Source of the DNA: Anastrepha obliqua
Taxonomy: Eukaryota > Arthropoda > Insecta > Diptera > Tephritidae
Direction of reading: 5' to 3'
DNA: 64,000 nt
NCBI RefSeq assembly: GCF_027943255.1
Contig: NC_072896.1
Coordinates: 33,940,501 to 34,004,500 of the forward strand
The notes under the pieces were generated by a model that saw nothing but the letters and a program-made list of their open reading frames with translations, was not told the origin of the DNA and did not search any database. Positions 32,091-43,725 of this stretch are shown in pieces. The stretch's first letter is position 1; every line of letters begins with the position of its first letter. A program made the position numbers and the translations under genes.

Positions 32091-32480
32091 TTTTTGGATT
32101 TCTTTATTAATATTTCAGGATTTTTTAAAAGTTATGTTATGCAACATTTTTAGCTTTAAGTTTTGCTATTATAACGCTTTTTGTAAAACTGGCATTTACC
32201 AGATCTGTACTTTTATTATATTTTTTGTTTTAAAAATATTATTGGAGAATATTTTTACATTATCTAACATTTATTTTCCTTTTTCAATATTATTAGATAA
32301 TATTTTTACCCCAAAATTGTCTCATTTCTGTATTCACTACGTTTTAATGAAATTTACTGAATTTTGCTTTAATATTTTTGTTTAGTTTCTGAAAATGTTA
32401 CAGAATATTTTTAGCGTTGAAGTTTATTTTATTTATATTTCCAATCCAATTACTTTTTTGTGTTAAAGTTAACATAAACA
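32091..32480. repeat. degenerate AT-rich tandem repeat, block 3
   Basis: Anchors such as CAACATTTTTAGCTTT (32143), GAATATTTTTAC (about 32246) and GAATATTTTTAGCG (about 32402) continue the repeat seen at 27340 and 30517. Confidence 0.55.
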
Positions 32481-33721
32481 TTTCATAATTTTTCACTATA
32501 AATTCTTGGCTCGTTTTCATATATCCTGCGCATTAATACAATCTACTAATTTTTATTATTATTATTTCTTTTCATTAGCTACTATTTTCAACACACCTTT
32601 GGCAGCCTCGAACTAAATTTTAATTTCAACTTGTTCTTATGCGAAATGCGACTATCTTTTTTTAAATGATCTTCACTCTTTTGCAACCTTTGAGCGATTC
32701 ACTGCTTTGTCTGTCGCCCATGCGACTACCGTTCAGGCTGCGATTACTCTTCTTTTTGTATTGCTCATTTACAATTACACGGTGTGTGATAAGGAGTTTA
32801 TTTTTAAAATTCTTTTATCTGTTCTTCTGTTCAGCTTCAGCTTTAGCTTCTTCTTCGCTTCAGCACTTTCTGCTAAAACTTTTGGTATAATGTACAAGAA
32901 GAGAGTCCAGGTTCGAGAGCCGAGTCCAAGTTCGACCGTCCATATTGTTGCATTAATTAACTAAAAATATTTAGAGAGAAAAAAAAACAAATTACGATCA
33001 AATATATGTGCGTGAAAACAACATGAAGAAGTACGCAACAACTAACCACCAGTTTTAAGCATGAAATCTTATCTTTCTTCTTCATCTGTAAACAAATCAG
33101 TCTAGACATTTGATTTGTTCAGATTTGAGTTCTTTGTTTTTTTGTACCTATTTGAATAGTTTCAGCCGTTTTCAGAAGGTATTGATATTCATGTGAAACT
33201 TTACTGGTTTTATGAAGATCACAAAATTTTATTAGTCAACATGAAATCTGGCTGATAGCAGCGCTATAAAAGCAAAATTAACATGTATTTTGGCTTTCAG
33301 ATTGTCACAGTAAGCGGAATTATTCTGAGGCCGACGAATTTGTTTTGACAGAATTAATCCATTTTCCGGGTATTGTTGATAATTTGATTGAAAAATATAA
33401 ACAAAATCGCTGTTTTGCTTTAATTATTTACTTTAATGCAATTATTTATATAAACGAAAATGGATGAAAATATCTGAACTAAGTTTCAATTGATAGCTTC
33501 TTTATAGGCTCCAGCTCACTAGTTCATGACTGGCATTGACAATATTCGCCTAGATTTTCTATTCTCTAGATTTCCATACTATATCGACTTGTATAACGTC
33601 TGGTATTGAAAACTATTGCTTAGAATCACTTCAGAATAGAAGATAATATCTCGCCTGTTCAATTATTCGAAAACTTTTAACTGGAGCTCTGAATTATTCT
33701 GAGGATACCTCTCAAGGTATC
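32481..33721. other. gene-free stretch
   Basis: AT-rich. Overlapping short frames at 32666-32964 show leucine/phenylalanine-rich composition but no domain. No repeat family recognised. Confidence 0.5.
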
Positions 33722-33723
33722 TA

Positions 33724-35001
33724 CAGGGTCCGGTACGCGAAGTGTAACCAACTAAAAGGGCCATAAACTTAGTTTGGAAAGTTACTTTTATTCAATTCAA
33801 AGTAAAAAATGTGTAAAAATAATACCAAATTAAGGATCAATTTACTTTTGCCTGATATTAACACCTTTTGCCTTACCTTTGGCCTTGAGACGGTCCAGAC
33901 ACGAATCGAATGTGACTTGCAGGTATTTTAGCCCACTCGCGGAAAATGGATGAGCGCCTTGAGCCTGGTGAATCATTTAGTTCGGACTCTGCTCTACAAA
34001 CTAAGCCAAAGAGAATAATCCATCGGTTTCGCGTCTGGTGAATTTGAGAGCCATTGTGTGGAAGTTATTTAAATTCGGAATGTTGTTTTTTTAGCGATTC
34101 TTGGTTCACTCGAGCTTTGTGAGACGGTGCCGAGTCCTATTGAGACGTACATGGTCTGTTACCGGAATGTTCGTCTGCCCACGGTTTCAAAATAACCATC
34201 AGAATACTTTCCCGATAATATTTCCGATTTACGCATTTGCCTTGACGCCATGAAAATGATTGGAAAGCGCTCATCTGTGGTTACAGCGGCCCAAACCATT
34301 ACCAGTGGTCGGTGCTGGCTCCTGGTGGACATCCGGTGATTCAAATTCTCGTATGTAAGGTCAGTCAAATAAACCCTATCGTTTGGGAGTTTACGAATTA
34401 ATCAATTTGGGAAAGTTTCTCATCAGAAAACGCAGTGTTCGGAAATTGACCGCTTCCGGCCAAGCGAAGCAACTCCTTCGCTTTCTCAAGTCTGACTTGT
34501 TGCTGCTTTGGTATGAGCTCATGCGTTTTTTGGATTATATAGGGCGTGACTTTGAGATCATTTCTGAGCATGCGGCGGATGCTATGGTCAGATATTGTCA
34601 GTTTTTTCGCCATTTGATTGGGACTTCGTCGTGGATTTCGCTCAAGTCGCTTCTTCACGCTTGTAACCATTTCATGTGACGTTCCGGTATTTTCATGACC
34701 GCCTTCATAACGTTTCGCGATCCAACAGTATCATTGTAACGAGCAATGGTGCGATAAATAAAGACTTTATTTACTTTAAGGTGCTCGAACTCACCGACAA
34801 TCACTGGTTGTAATTTTCCAGCCAAATATAATGGAATCAGACTATTACGTGTGAAATCTATTACTGATTTTCTTTTTTCGCGTTTACTCTCGGCAAAATG
34901 CTTCCGCGCGCTTGTAAAAGATACTCTGGACTGTGATTTAGCCAACTAACAGACATCCGATGTCCGTGCATGAGCGCGGGAGATCTGAGTGCCGGACCTT
35001 G
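33724..35001 (-). mobile_element. maT-type DD37D mariner, full-length, decayed
   Basis: TIRs CAGGGTCCGGTACG and CAAGGTCCGGCACT face inward, with TA at 33722-33723 and 35002-35003; length 1,278 bp. The reverse-strand transposase starts near 34945 (MAKSQSRVSFTSARKHFAES). It continues with the helix-turn-helix part (TVGSRNVMKAVMKIPE, RRSPNQMAKKLTISDHSIRR), FSDEKLSQID (first Asp) and TYENLNHRMSTRSQHRPLVM. The second and third Asp regions, homologous to 10270-10400, are frameshifted. It is the only maT copy here with both clean ends and an N-terminus. Confidence 0.9.
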
Positions 35002-35003
35002 TA

Positions 35004-36235
35004 TAAGGAACTTATAATTTGATTTACCTATCAGTCGAGCTCTTACAGAAGTTAATCAAATGAGTTGAGTTTTTCATATTGACATCTCGTTTTGTGGAAA
35101 GATATTAAATAAAATTCTCTTAAATTATTTCTAAAGTAATTATTATCTAGCTTTAGAGTAATCTGTGAGAATGCTTTGTGTTCACTGATGATAAATAAAT
35201 AAAAAAAAAAAAAAAAAGTAAATATTTTTCCATGTTATCAATTCAAGTTTTATGCGCTAAATTTGTTTGCACTCAAACTATGGTATTAACTACCAGTCCA
35301 GTTTTCCAGTATGTAAGAGTGGTCAATGTTAAAATAAAATAGTGCCAAATCATCTCCATTAAAGATAGAATCAGAAATATAAAAGTTAACTCTCTCTTCC
35401 TCTCTCTCCCTCTCTCTCTCCATTTTAAATGGCATCATGTCTACGCTCTTACACATCATACAGTGTGGGTAGTGAGAGAATAATGCATGCGAAATTGTTT
35501 TTGCCTTGCGTTAGGTCATAGACTCGTCGACATGTACATATGTGTTATCTGCTTGCCGTCAAGGTGTACTATATTCTACTAGGGGAGTTGCGACTTGTTA
35601 TGCTGAGGTATTTTATGTATGTATAGTATGTAGAGGTGTTTGGTATATGTGGTAGCGTTGCTTACGTTGTATGTATTTGTTTTTGTTTAGATGAATTGCT
35701 GTATTACAAGATAACATTTGCGTAGCTGTGAACATATTATATACTTATTTGGTGATGGTAATCAGGCAGAATACGAGAGCTCAAAGTCTTCAGTAATTAA
35801 ATATAATAAAGCCTATTATACCAACGCCATAAATTTATAAAAAGATTTCAGTTTAATGGATATGTAGCAGATAATGCTAAGTCACTGCGACAGTTGTCAT
35901 ACAAGGGTACAAAAAATGGTTGTCGGATTTGTGGTGGGGCGATCGCAGTTTTGTTTATTATTCATAGTAAGTCATAACTACAAAATATTAGAAAAATTAG
36001 ACCAAGCAGTGTAGTGATTTTTTTGATATTTATTTACTAATCGAAATTGAAATTTGAAAAGTCGAGCCAGGAAACACCGAGAGATTTGGTAACTCCTAAA
36101 ACCCTTTGGCTAAAAAGCGCATTTTATTTAAAGCTCTGGAAAGTGAAAGGGTGGATAGTCAAGGAGGAAAGGAAAGAAGTAAGGAAGGGGCAAAATAGGA
36201 TAGAATAGAGGAATAGAGTTAGTTAAACCTGATTC
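35004..36235. other. gene-free stretch with CT microsatellite
   Basis: A (CT)n-rich run lies at about 35391-35420 (TCTCTCCCTCTCTCTCTCC) and an A-run at 35203-35217. No gene seen. Confidence 0.55.
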
Positions 36236-36935
36236 TTTGATAAATCTGAAAATATCCTCTAGTTTGAGGGAACGAATTTTACTTGTTCTCATAACATCGC
36301 AATCTAAAATTCGTAGCTTTGCTCTAGCAAATGCGATTCGCTCACAGAGTCACAACTGCCGTGTGCTATACGGCTCCTCTAAGCAAGACAGGCAAATCAA
36401 GTCTTCAATGATTTCAATGGTGGTCACATGTTGAACCCACGGATTGTGTCCTGCAATAATACCGACCAACAACCGAACGTCTTTTCTTCCAACTTTTAGA
36501 AGAAAGTTCGACAGTTTTCTGTTCGGGCTTGTCACAAAATACTTTGCAGTTCCGCAGCTTTCAAGACTGGACTATCGCTCTTTATGTAAATTCCTGCGGA
36601 ACTGATTCCGATCATTGGCTCTGGTCCCTATGGGGGAACCGTTGATTCAGAGTTGTCCAATTAAGCGCAATTTTATTCACTTGAACCCCGCAGTGTCCCG
36701 GAACCCATATAAGTACGAGCTTATTCTGTTTTTTAATAGAACTAAGTTTCTTCTTACATACTTGAACAATCTTTGAGTTTTTCTTTGCGTTCTGCAGAGT
36801 CTTTAGCGCAGCCTGACTGTCACTGAAAACTGCAATCTGTTTACCGTTCCATCTCCTCTCATTTATCTCTTCTGCCGCTTTGAGAATAGTAAAAATTTCC
36901 TTTTTGGAAACTGTTGCCATTCCTCCCACAGCGTA
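36236..36935 (-). pseudogene. RNase H and C-terminal part of a LINE
   Basis: The reverse strand reads an RNase H domain (KKEIFTILKAAEEINERRWN, IAVFSDSQAALKTLQNAK, LVLIWVPGHCGVQVNKIAL). The catalytic Asp of SDSQAA and the His of PGHCG are present. The final acidic region is changed (VNKIALNW where GNEIADELA is expected). After a frameshift come SNFLLKVGRKDVRLLVGIIA, GHNPWVQHV and LICLSCLEEPYS, the usual end with a C-x2-C knuckle. The reverse transcriptase is absent. It probably represents a 5'-truncated I- or jockey-group insertion. Confidence 0.8.
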
Positions 36936-37811
36936 ATGATACTCATTAAATAGAAACTTATAGGCAAATATTTCACTAGAATTCTAATTACAAAATTTAT
37001 TAAAATATATAAAACTTATGGCGAGAAAATTTGACTTGAAAGTTCATTTAGAGTATTAAGAAATCTACTACAATTTTCCGGAGGTCACTAATATGCTGAA
37101 TATGACTCTGACTTCAGAATAGTCTCAGCATGGCACGTAAGTTCAACAGATCATATTTTAGAGGCCAAAAAAGATGTTGCTTTATGTATTAAAATGATTT
37201 CAAAAGGTTTAGAATTACGGCCCAAAATTAGTCATCCAATCTTGTTTTTGAATAACTTTTTTACTCAAAAAAATAATTCATTTTGAGTAATGTCCTTCAC
37301 TAACGAAAACAATATATCCCTTCAAATTTACCAACTCTAAAATAAACATACAAGTTAAATAAATAAAAAAAAATATAAACATAATAATACATTTTTTTAT
37401 AAAATTTTTTACTCAATAAAAAAAAAATTGAGTAGTGGAAATGTTTATTTTGCGCTCACCATTACTTATTTTATTGTATAGTGCGGCTATTTTGTTCACA
37501 AGTGTTAAATATGATTGACGTACGATGCCATTTGTGCGTAACTTTGTACTTTGAGGCATTGTTACAGTCTTTTAAAAATGTATTTTATGATGCTACATAA
37601 CTTAAATAAGTAGATATGTGATTTACACATACATACAAATGGTATAGAGTATAAAAAGTTGTATTTTGTCAGCCATCATAAACAACATAAACTTCATAAA
37701 ACTCAGAATATATGAATTTAGTTAAATGTTTATAGTTTCATATTTATATATCACCTTTTCTAATACATTTAGCATACAAAAGATTACGGTTAATTTGCAA
37801 AATAATTTTGG
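36936..37811. other. gene-free AT-rich stretch
   Basis: Nothing recognisable; poly-A/T tracts near 37360-37430. Confidence 0.5.
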
Positions 37812-37845
37812 GCGGCCGTCGTAGCCGAATGTATGGTGCGTGACC
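37812..37845 (+). repeat. SINE head fragment abutting the 1.2-kb repeat
   Basis: GGCGGCCGTCGTAGCCGAAT then TGGTGCGTGACC is the first ~34 bp of the SINE, cut off where the 1.2-kb repeat copy 3 begins. Confidence 0.65.
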
Positions 37846-39343
37846 AAAAATGATAGAAAGAAGATTGCGCTAATCAGAGAGTGCCTGACGTCACGTTTTT
37901 CCGAGTTGTGCAGTATTGACAACCATTTGCTCTTCGCAATAAATTTAGTGCTTTTTTTATACCGAAAATGCGAAAATTTTGAAGTTTCGTGTTTGTATCT
38001 TTGTTTTTTAATTTTAGGTTAAATAAAACCTGTATTATTATACAAAAGAATATTAAAAAAGGCCACTCTGAGAAGATTTAAGTGCTAATGAAAATTAGTT
38101 GGTTCTTATAAAATTTGATATTTTGAAAGTGTGAATTTAATTTTTTGCTCCTTTTAAGGCTATGCAAGAATATTAAATCTCATTCTCTTAACTCTTCTTA
38201 AGATTGAAAACCTTTTTACACATTTTAAAAGGCGTTTGAATTTACTGAATGCGGATTAAAACGATAGAGGTGTAATCGTTTCTTCCGGTCATCAATCCTT
38301 AGTGGAATATAGGGCATCAAGAGGACATCATAGTAAAAATAATCAAAAAAATACCAGAGAATACTGAAGAAACCATAACACCATTTTTACGAAAAAAAGA
38401 GTACCTCATCTTGTTACATAACCTCAAATATAGCAAATAAGTCCTTCCCTTAACAAAAGAGTTTCTTTTAACAAAAAACTCATAGATTAATTATTTAATT
38501 ATTATTAATTATATATTTATTAAAAAAAGCACATTATAAATACAATTTGTCACGCATACAAAGTTCTTTAAGTAATTCAATAAAAATTTGGTATTTTTTC
38601 CTCTTTAAATGGGCATTCTACTACGTTTTTATATCCAAAACTAGGCAACACTGCAGTAGCGAGAAAGAGATTTGACTGCTGGAAGGAGAAGAACACCAAT
38701 AACACCTGAAATGGCGGGCAATGGCACCAGATGTTAAAAAAAGTAAAGCTAAATAAAACTGGGTGAATTATTTAGCTAATTATTAAAAAATGTATATTTT
38801 ACAGAATTATAAACATTACATGGCCGCCGTAGCCGAATGGGTTGGTGCGTGACTACCATTCGGAATTCACAGAGAGGTCGTTGGTTCGAATTTCGGTGAA
38901 AGCAAAATTAATAAAAACATTTTTCTAATAGCGGTCGCCCCTCGGCAGGCAATGGCAAACCTCCGAGTGTATTTCTGCTATGAAAAAGCTCCTCATAAAA
39001 ATATCTGCCGTTCGGAGTCGGCTTGAAACTGTAGGTCCCTCCATTTGTGGAACAACATCAAAGACGCACACCACAAATAGTAGGAGGAGCTCGGCTAAAC
39101 ACTTAAACAGAAGTGTATATATATATATATATAAACATTTGAATTAGAATAGGCTAGAAAAATGTCATGAAGAAAGAAATGAAACTCCGAGACTAAATAA
39201 CAAAAAAAAAATATGCTAAATCAAGTTATGAAAATGGTAATCTGGCCATACAGGAGCTAAAACCACGTAACTCATTGCCAAATTCGCTGAGCGTAAAGTA
39301 ACGGCACCATGATAGGGGCCATCTCATTATTCTTTCCATCATG
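37846..39343 (+). repeat. 1.2-kb unclassified repeat, copy 3, interrupted by a SINE
   Basis: Left part 37846-38820, right part about 39134-39343, with a SINE at 38821-39133 between them. Both ends (AAATGATAGAAAGAAGATTG; TTCTTTCCATCATG) and the internal landmarks match copy 2. The SINE insertion interrupts the stretch that reads AATTATAAACATGACATTTT in copy 2, so the SINE arrived after this repeat. Confidence 0.8.
38821..39133 (+). repeat. tRNA-derived SINE, nearly full-length
   Basis: The 5' head reads GGCCGCCGTAGCCGAATGGG then TTGGTGCGTGACTACCATTC. The A-box-like TAGCCGAATGGG and B-box-like GGTTCGAATTT are those of an RNA polymerase III internal promoter. The long stretch between them resembles the variable arm of a class II (Ser/Leu-type) tRNA. 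The body holds CTAATAGCGGTCGCCCCTCG, CTCCTCATAAAAATATCTGC and GGTCCCTCCATTTGTGGAAC. The 3' end is AGCTCGGCTAAACACTTAAA then CAGAAGTGTATATAT, an ACACTT/AAGTGT hairpin running into a (TA)n tail. Confidence 0.85.
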
Positions 39344-40051
39344 TATAGTATGTACTACTATTTTCAAAAGAAGAGTAACGAGAGAGCAATGGAGAAGAAA
39401 AGTTGGATCGCAGACACGGTGGAATTATATATTGAGAGTAACTTCGGCTGCTCTTCATGTGAGGCACGACAGCAGAATACTGTGCGCTCATTTTGCACGC
39501 ATTCACGCACTCGTCCAACCTGCCCCTCTTCAATCGACAACGACGTAAGATGGGCGAAGATTGTGTTGATTTTTTTGGTATATCACCAAAACAATCTCAG
39601 TTTTTGTCGTAAATAAACCGTTGTCATGATCCATGTGACGTCAGTCCATAAGTTGAATGCTTCACTCTTCAATTAAAAATAAATTATACTTGTAATTTAC
39701 TTATTTCATTTGAATGAAGAAAAAGTAAAATTTCTTACAGTTTTCAGAAAAAGAATATGAAAGAATCTAGTTAAATCATTCATTTAAGCCTATATGGTTT
39801 GAAAGCGAATTTATGTCTCTCTAAGATCTAGAAATCGTAGTAATGGAAGTATAATTAGTTCTGACAATCCCAAACCAGAAATTATCATGATTTCGTAAGC
39901 TTCGCTGAGGAATATTGAAACTAATTTTCACGAGTAGCGATGAGGAGTCAATTACTCCACTTATCAAATCGAAAACGAAAGTGAGGGAAAAGATTATTCA
40001 ATGACTTTAGTTGACTAAGCAAGTAGCGAATTTTATAGTATAGAATTGCAA
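39344..40051. other. unassigned stretch
   Basis: An open frame at 39341-39616 (+) starts inside the repeat end and has no recognisable domain. The remainder is AT-rich. Confidence 0.4.
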
Positions 40052-40055
40052 TTAA

Positions 40056-42301
40056 CCCTGGAAAGTCATGCCTCGTCGTTTCGACGACGCGAGTTTTTAT
40101 TTTACCGTTATCGCACTGTTCCTTTGTAGTCGAAAAGACGAACGATGAACTTTGTGTGAGTTTTTCGTTACGAAGCTATTTTTCTTGTTTATTTATCTGT
40201 TTGATATGTACCGTTGTAATGCAATATGAGTGGCAGCAAAATTTATACTGAGGAAGAAATTGGAAAATTTCTTGCAATGTGCGACGTCGAGAATGGATTA
40301 GACGATGAGTTAAACAACAGCGAACTAGAATCTGATGCAGAAATCGAACAAAACGAAAGCTTAGGGGGTGCAAGTTCTTCAGAAGAATCAACCGACACAG
40401 ATGAAGATAACAAATATAATTTAATTTAATAAATCGACATATTTTGCTGGGCAAAAATAAACATAAGTGGTCAATAAAAAAGGGAAATCTTATCGTTATG
40501 GTCTAAATGTAGTACATAAAGCTCGAGGACCAACACGCCATTGCAAAAATATAACAGACCCACTGCAATGCTTCCAAATGTTAATTACACCAGAGATCGT
40601 GGAGCAAATTGTTCAATAGATAAACATTGAGATTGCTAATCGGCAGTCCATCTTACTTGTAACTACAGATCAAGCTCAAAGGAAAGCAACTTCTTCAAAT
40701 GAAATTTCTGCCTTAATTGGACTCTTGGCACTAACAGCAGTCAAGAAAGATCAGCATCTGTATGCAGATGACAGATCTTATGGTGAAACAACATATATTT
40801 TGATAATGACAAAAGCAAGGTTTACATTTCTTAAGTCGTGTCTTCGATTCGACGATAAATCTAGTAAATCTAGATAAATAGTTCGAGACAAATTTGCCCC
40901 CATTAGAAAAATTTGGGAGATGTTCATTCAAAAGTGCCGTGAGAACAATACGCCTGGAGAGTACCTTACGATTGACGAGCTACTAATGGCGTTCAGGGGA
41001 AAATGTAGCTTCCGGATGTACATTCCAAATAAGCCAGCAAAATATGGACTCAAAATGGTAATGATATGTGATAGCAGTACAAATTACATGGTTGATGCTA
41101 TGCCGTATTTGGGAAAAGGATCAAACAAAACCACCTTTCGACTTGGTGAGTACTACGTAAAAGAGTTGACTAAAACTGTACATAGTTCAAATAGAAACGT
41201 TACAATGGATAACTGGTTTAGTTCGATTCCTCTTGCTAAATCACTGTTATGCGGACCATATAAGCTGACAATGGTTGGAACTCTACATTCTAATAAGCGA
41301 CAGATTCCGAGTGAAATGAAAAATATAAAAGGTCGTAAGTGTAATACGTCATAGTTTTGCTATGATAATGATCCGATAATGATCATATAAGTCGAAGCCG
41401 AGTAAAGTAATATATTTATTATCATCCTGTAATGAGGAAGGAGCAGTAAGCCCCAAATCCAACAAACCCTACATGATCGAATTTTACAACAAAACGAAAG
41501 CAGGCGTGATACTTTTGCCCAAATGTGTAGTGTCATGAGCTGTTCACGCAAAACAAACCGATGGCCAATGTGTCAATTTTTTGGCACATTGAACATGGCT
41601 TTTATAAAAAGTCACATTATTTATTCACACAACGCATTTCAAACAAATAAAACACCGCTTAGTCATCCAGGTTTTATGAAAAAATTGCATTCTGCCCTTA
41701 TTCAAAGTCACTTGACAAACGGACTTGAAGTACCAGCATTGTCTACGTCGTTGCGATCAAATATTGAAAATGTTATTTCTTATGATGAAAATACGGCATA
41801 TACTAATTGCCCAAAAAATTTAACAAAAAAGAGAAAGATTTGGACGGATGACGAAATAATTTTGAGCAAAATGTAAGAAAAGTCTTTGTGGGGAGCATAA
41901 AATAGAGCTTTGTGCCTCTTGTAAAAAATGAGAACTTTCCTTCTTTAAAGTCTTTTATTTTTTAGTTAATAGTATTATATTATCTTTATAAAAAAATACC
42001 ATTCAGTTAATAATATGTTATATTATTAAATTGTTAATTTTTTTTATTTCTTAGTTTGTATTTTGTACAAAAGCCAAATGAATCAGAGCTGTGAAAATTT
42101 TATTTATAATAAAAAGATTTAAGAAAAACTATTTGATATTGTTTTATTTAGAAGATATACCTATAAACAAGGCAATGTGAATATACTGATTTTCGTAGGT
42201 TTTGATAGGTATGATAATATATTAATGATTTTGAGTAATGTCGTCGTCGAATCGACGAGGGATGACCTCTACGTTATAAAAATAACGATGACCTTCTAGA
42301 G
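40056..42301 (+). mobile_element. degenerate piggyBac-type transposon
   Basis: TTAA target duplications lie at 40052-40055 and 42302-42305. A 14-bp TIR (CCCTGGAAAGTCAT / CTCTAGAAGGTCAT) is followed by a 19-bp subterminal inverted repeat, CCTCGTCGTTTCGACGACG at 40071-40089 and its partner at 42242-42260. Spacers are 1 bp (left) and 27 bp (right), the same asymmetry as canonical piggyBac. The transposase has an acidic N-terminus (MSGSKIYTEEEIGKF from 40226; stop at 40429). A segment at 40920-41354 has TIDELLMAFRGKCSFRMYIP (first Asp) and NVTMDNWFSSIPLAKSLL (second Asp). Pieces near 41570-41870 precede a C-terminal cysteine-rich end, KCKKSLCGEHKIELCASCKK, before TGA near 41930. Several stops and frameshifts; inactive. 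Confidence 0.92.
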
Positions 42302-42305
42302 TTAA

Positions 42306-42981
42306 TAAAAATCTAAAGAAATTATCTTTGACTATCAGTGTGAGTCCCCAAGTCTGATTGCTCTACGACATAGAATGTTAGGGGAATTCTCGATGGTTAA
42401 AATTGCAGAAAAGAAAATAGACGACATAGACAGACTCGTAGTAAAATCAAGAGAGTCAGTGGTTCCACAAGTGGTGTATCAAAATGGCATCTTTTGTGAT
42501 AATTAGGTCTAGGCTGTGTCACTCAAACAACACCTCATCTCCTACCACTGATACAAGTCAAAAAATAAAAAATACTCCCTTTTCTCGAAACTTTTGCTAA
42601 AAATTGTTGAAGCCACTTAAATAGTTTATTTTAAATAAGAATTGGATATTGGTTCCAGCAATTTTGACCCTTAAATATCGGATAAGTGCTAAACATCCGT
42701 AGATTTTAGCAATTTTTACTTCACTAAAATACCCTCACAAAACCTATCCTCAAAAAAAGAAAAATACTCCTGTACTTCTATAACTTTAATGTACAAAGCT
42801 CTGAGCGCAGCTGCACTTACCTTTTTCTACTTATTTCAAGTGCCTTTTAGAGGCTAACTAGGTAAAGTAGAATGCAAATATTGCCTACGTCGCTCCATAT
42901 GTGAACACTGCAAGAAAAAAAATATAAAAAAATAAAAACAAACAAAAAAAAAAGAAATATAAATAAAAAAAAATCAAGCAG
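42306..42981. other. gene-free stretch
   Basis: No recognisable gene; A-rich from about 42910 to 42975. Confidence 0.5.
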
Positions 42982-42985
42982 TTAA

Positions 42986-43721
42986 GGGGTAACACCACTG
43001 TACACGCGTAAAATAAACACGATTTTTAAAGAATTTTTTTGTATAGAAGGAAAGGGGAAACAATCACTCTGATTTGCGAAGTTATTACTTATATACTAAA
43101 ATACAAAACTACAAAGTTTGATCGAAAAATTTTACAAAATGGCGGCATTGGAGACATTTTTGTAATGTGGTTTCTCTTGAAGGAGCTCCGCGGCACGCAG
43201 CACAGAGGGTGCAAATTTTAATCTGGAACAAAGAAACATTTTTTTTCTTAATCTAGATAAGAATAGCTAGAGAAACACGTAGGGGATTTAAAAAATATTT
43301 ATTTTTGTGGAATTAGCAAGCATTTGAAGGAAAAAACTCTATTTTGGACTAAAAAAACGGCACTTAAATAATTATAACAATCGTTTAAATTAATCTATCG
43401 AAAATCCCCTACGCTCTTCTCTTAAGAACGTTATTATACAGACGTAGCGAAAAACCTGATTAAAAATATTTAAAATTGTTTGAGTTATGCTGCGTGCTAA
43501 TTTGAGAAAACGTGTTTTGAGAAAAACGCGTTTGAAGTTTGGATATTTGGAGAAGTCGTTAGGTAGCAGTCACTAACGCTTGGTTAAAAGCTTAAAATAT
43601 TTATGAAATAGACTTCGGTAACGTATAAAACTTTTTGTTCTGTATTTTAAAAGGTTCAAAGAATTTTTTAAGCTTATAAAAAAAAATCAATTTTTTGAAA
43701 TTTCTACAGTGGTGTTACCCC
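42986..43721. mobile_element. TTAA-flanked MITE with perfect 17-bp TIRs
   Basis: GGGGTAACACCACTGTA (42986-43002) and its exact reverse complement (43705-43721) are flanked by TTAA at 42982-42985 and 43722-43725. The element is 736 bp. A 60-codon open frame (43039-43221) is not recognised. An internal inverted pair (GTAGGGGATTT near 43279, AAATCCCCTAC near 43402) lies inside. The TTAA duplication suggests mobilisation by a piggyBac-like (or Kolobok-like) transposase. The TIR is unlike that of the element at 40056, so that element is not its obvious source. Confidence 0.85.
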
Positions 43722-43725
43722 TTAA

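Noticed and set aside
27340..32480. CRISPR-like array from regularly spaced AT-rich anchors
   Set aside because: Units are degenerate, spacing varies, and the DNA is clearly from an insect; it is a decayed tandem repeat.
32666..32964. Overlapping Leu/Phe-rich open frames as a gene
   Set aside because: Two frames overlap over the same T-rich bases with no motif.
38821..38905. Functional tRNA gene
   Set aside because: A- and B-box-like sequences are present, but there is no complementary acceptor-stem 3' half after the B-box. The same sequence recurs as a dispersed repeat with a long body, so it is a SINE head.
42986..43721. MITE as a deletion derivative of the piggyBac-type element at 40056
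   Set aside because: Both use TTAA, but the terminal sequences (GGGGTAACACC against CCCTGGAAAGTC) and subterminal repeats do not match.
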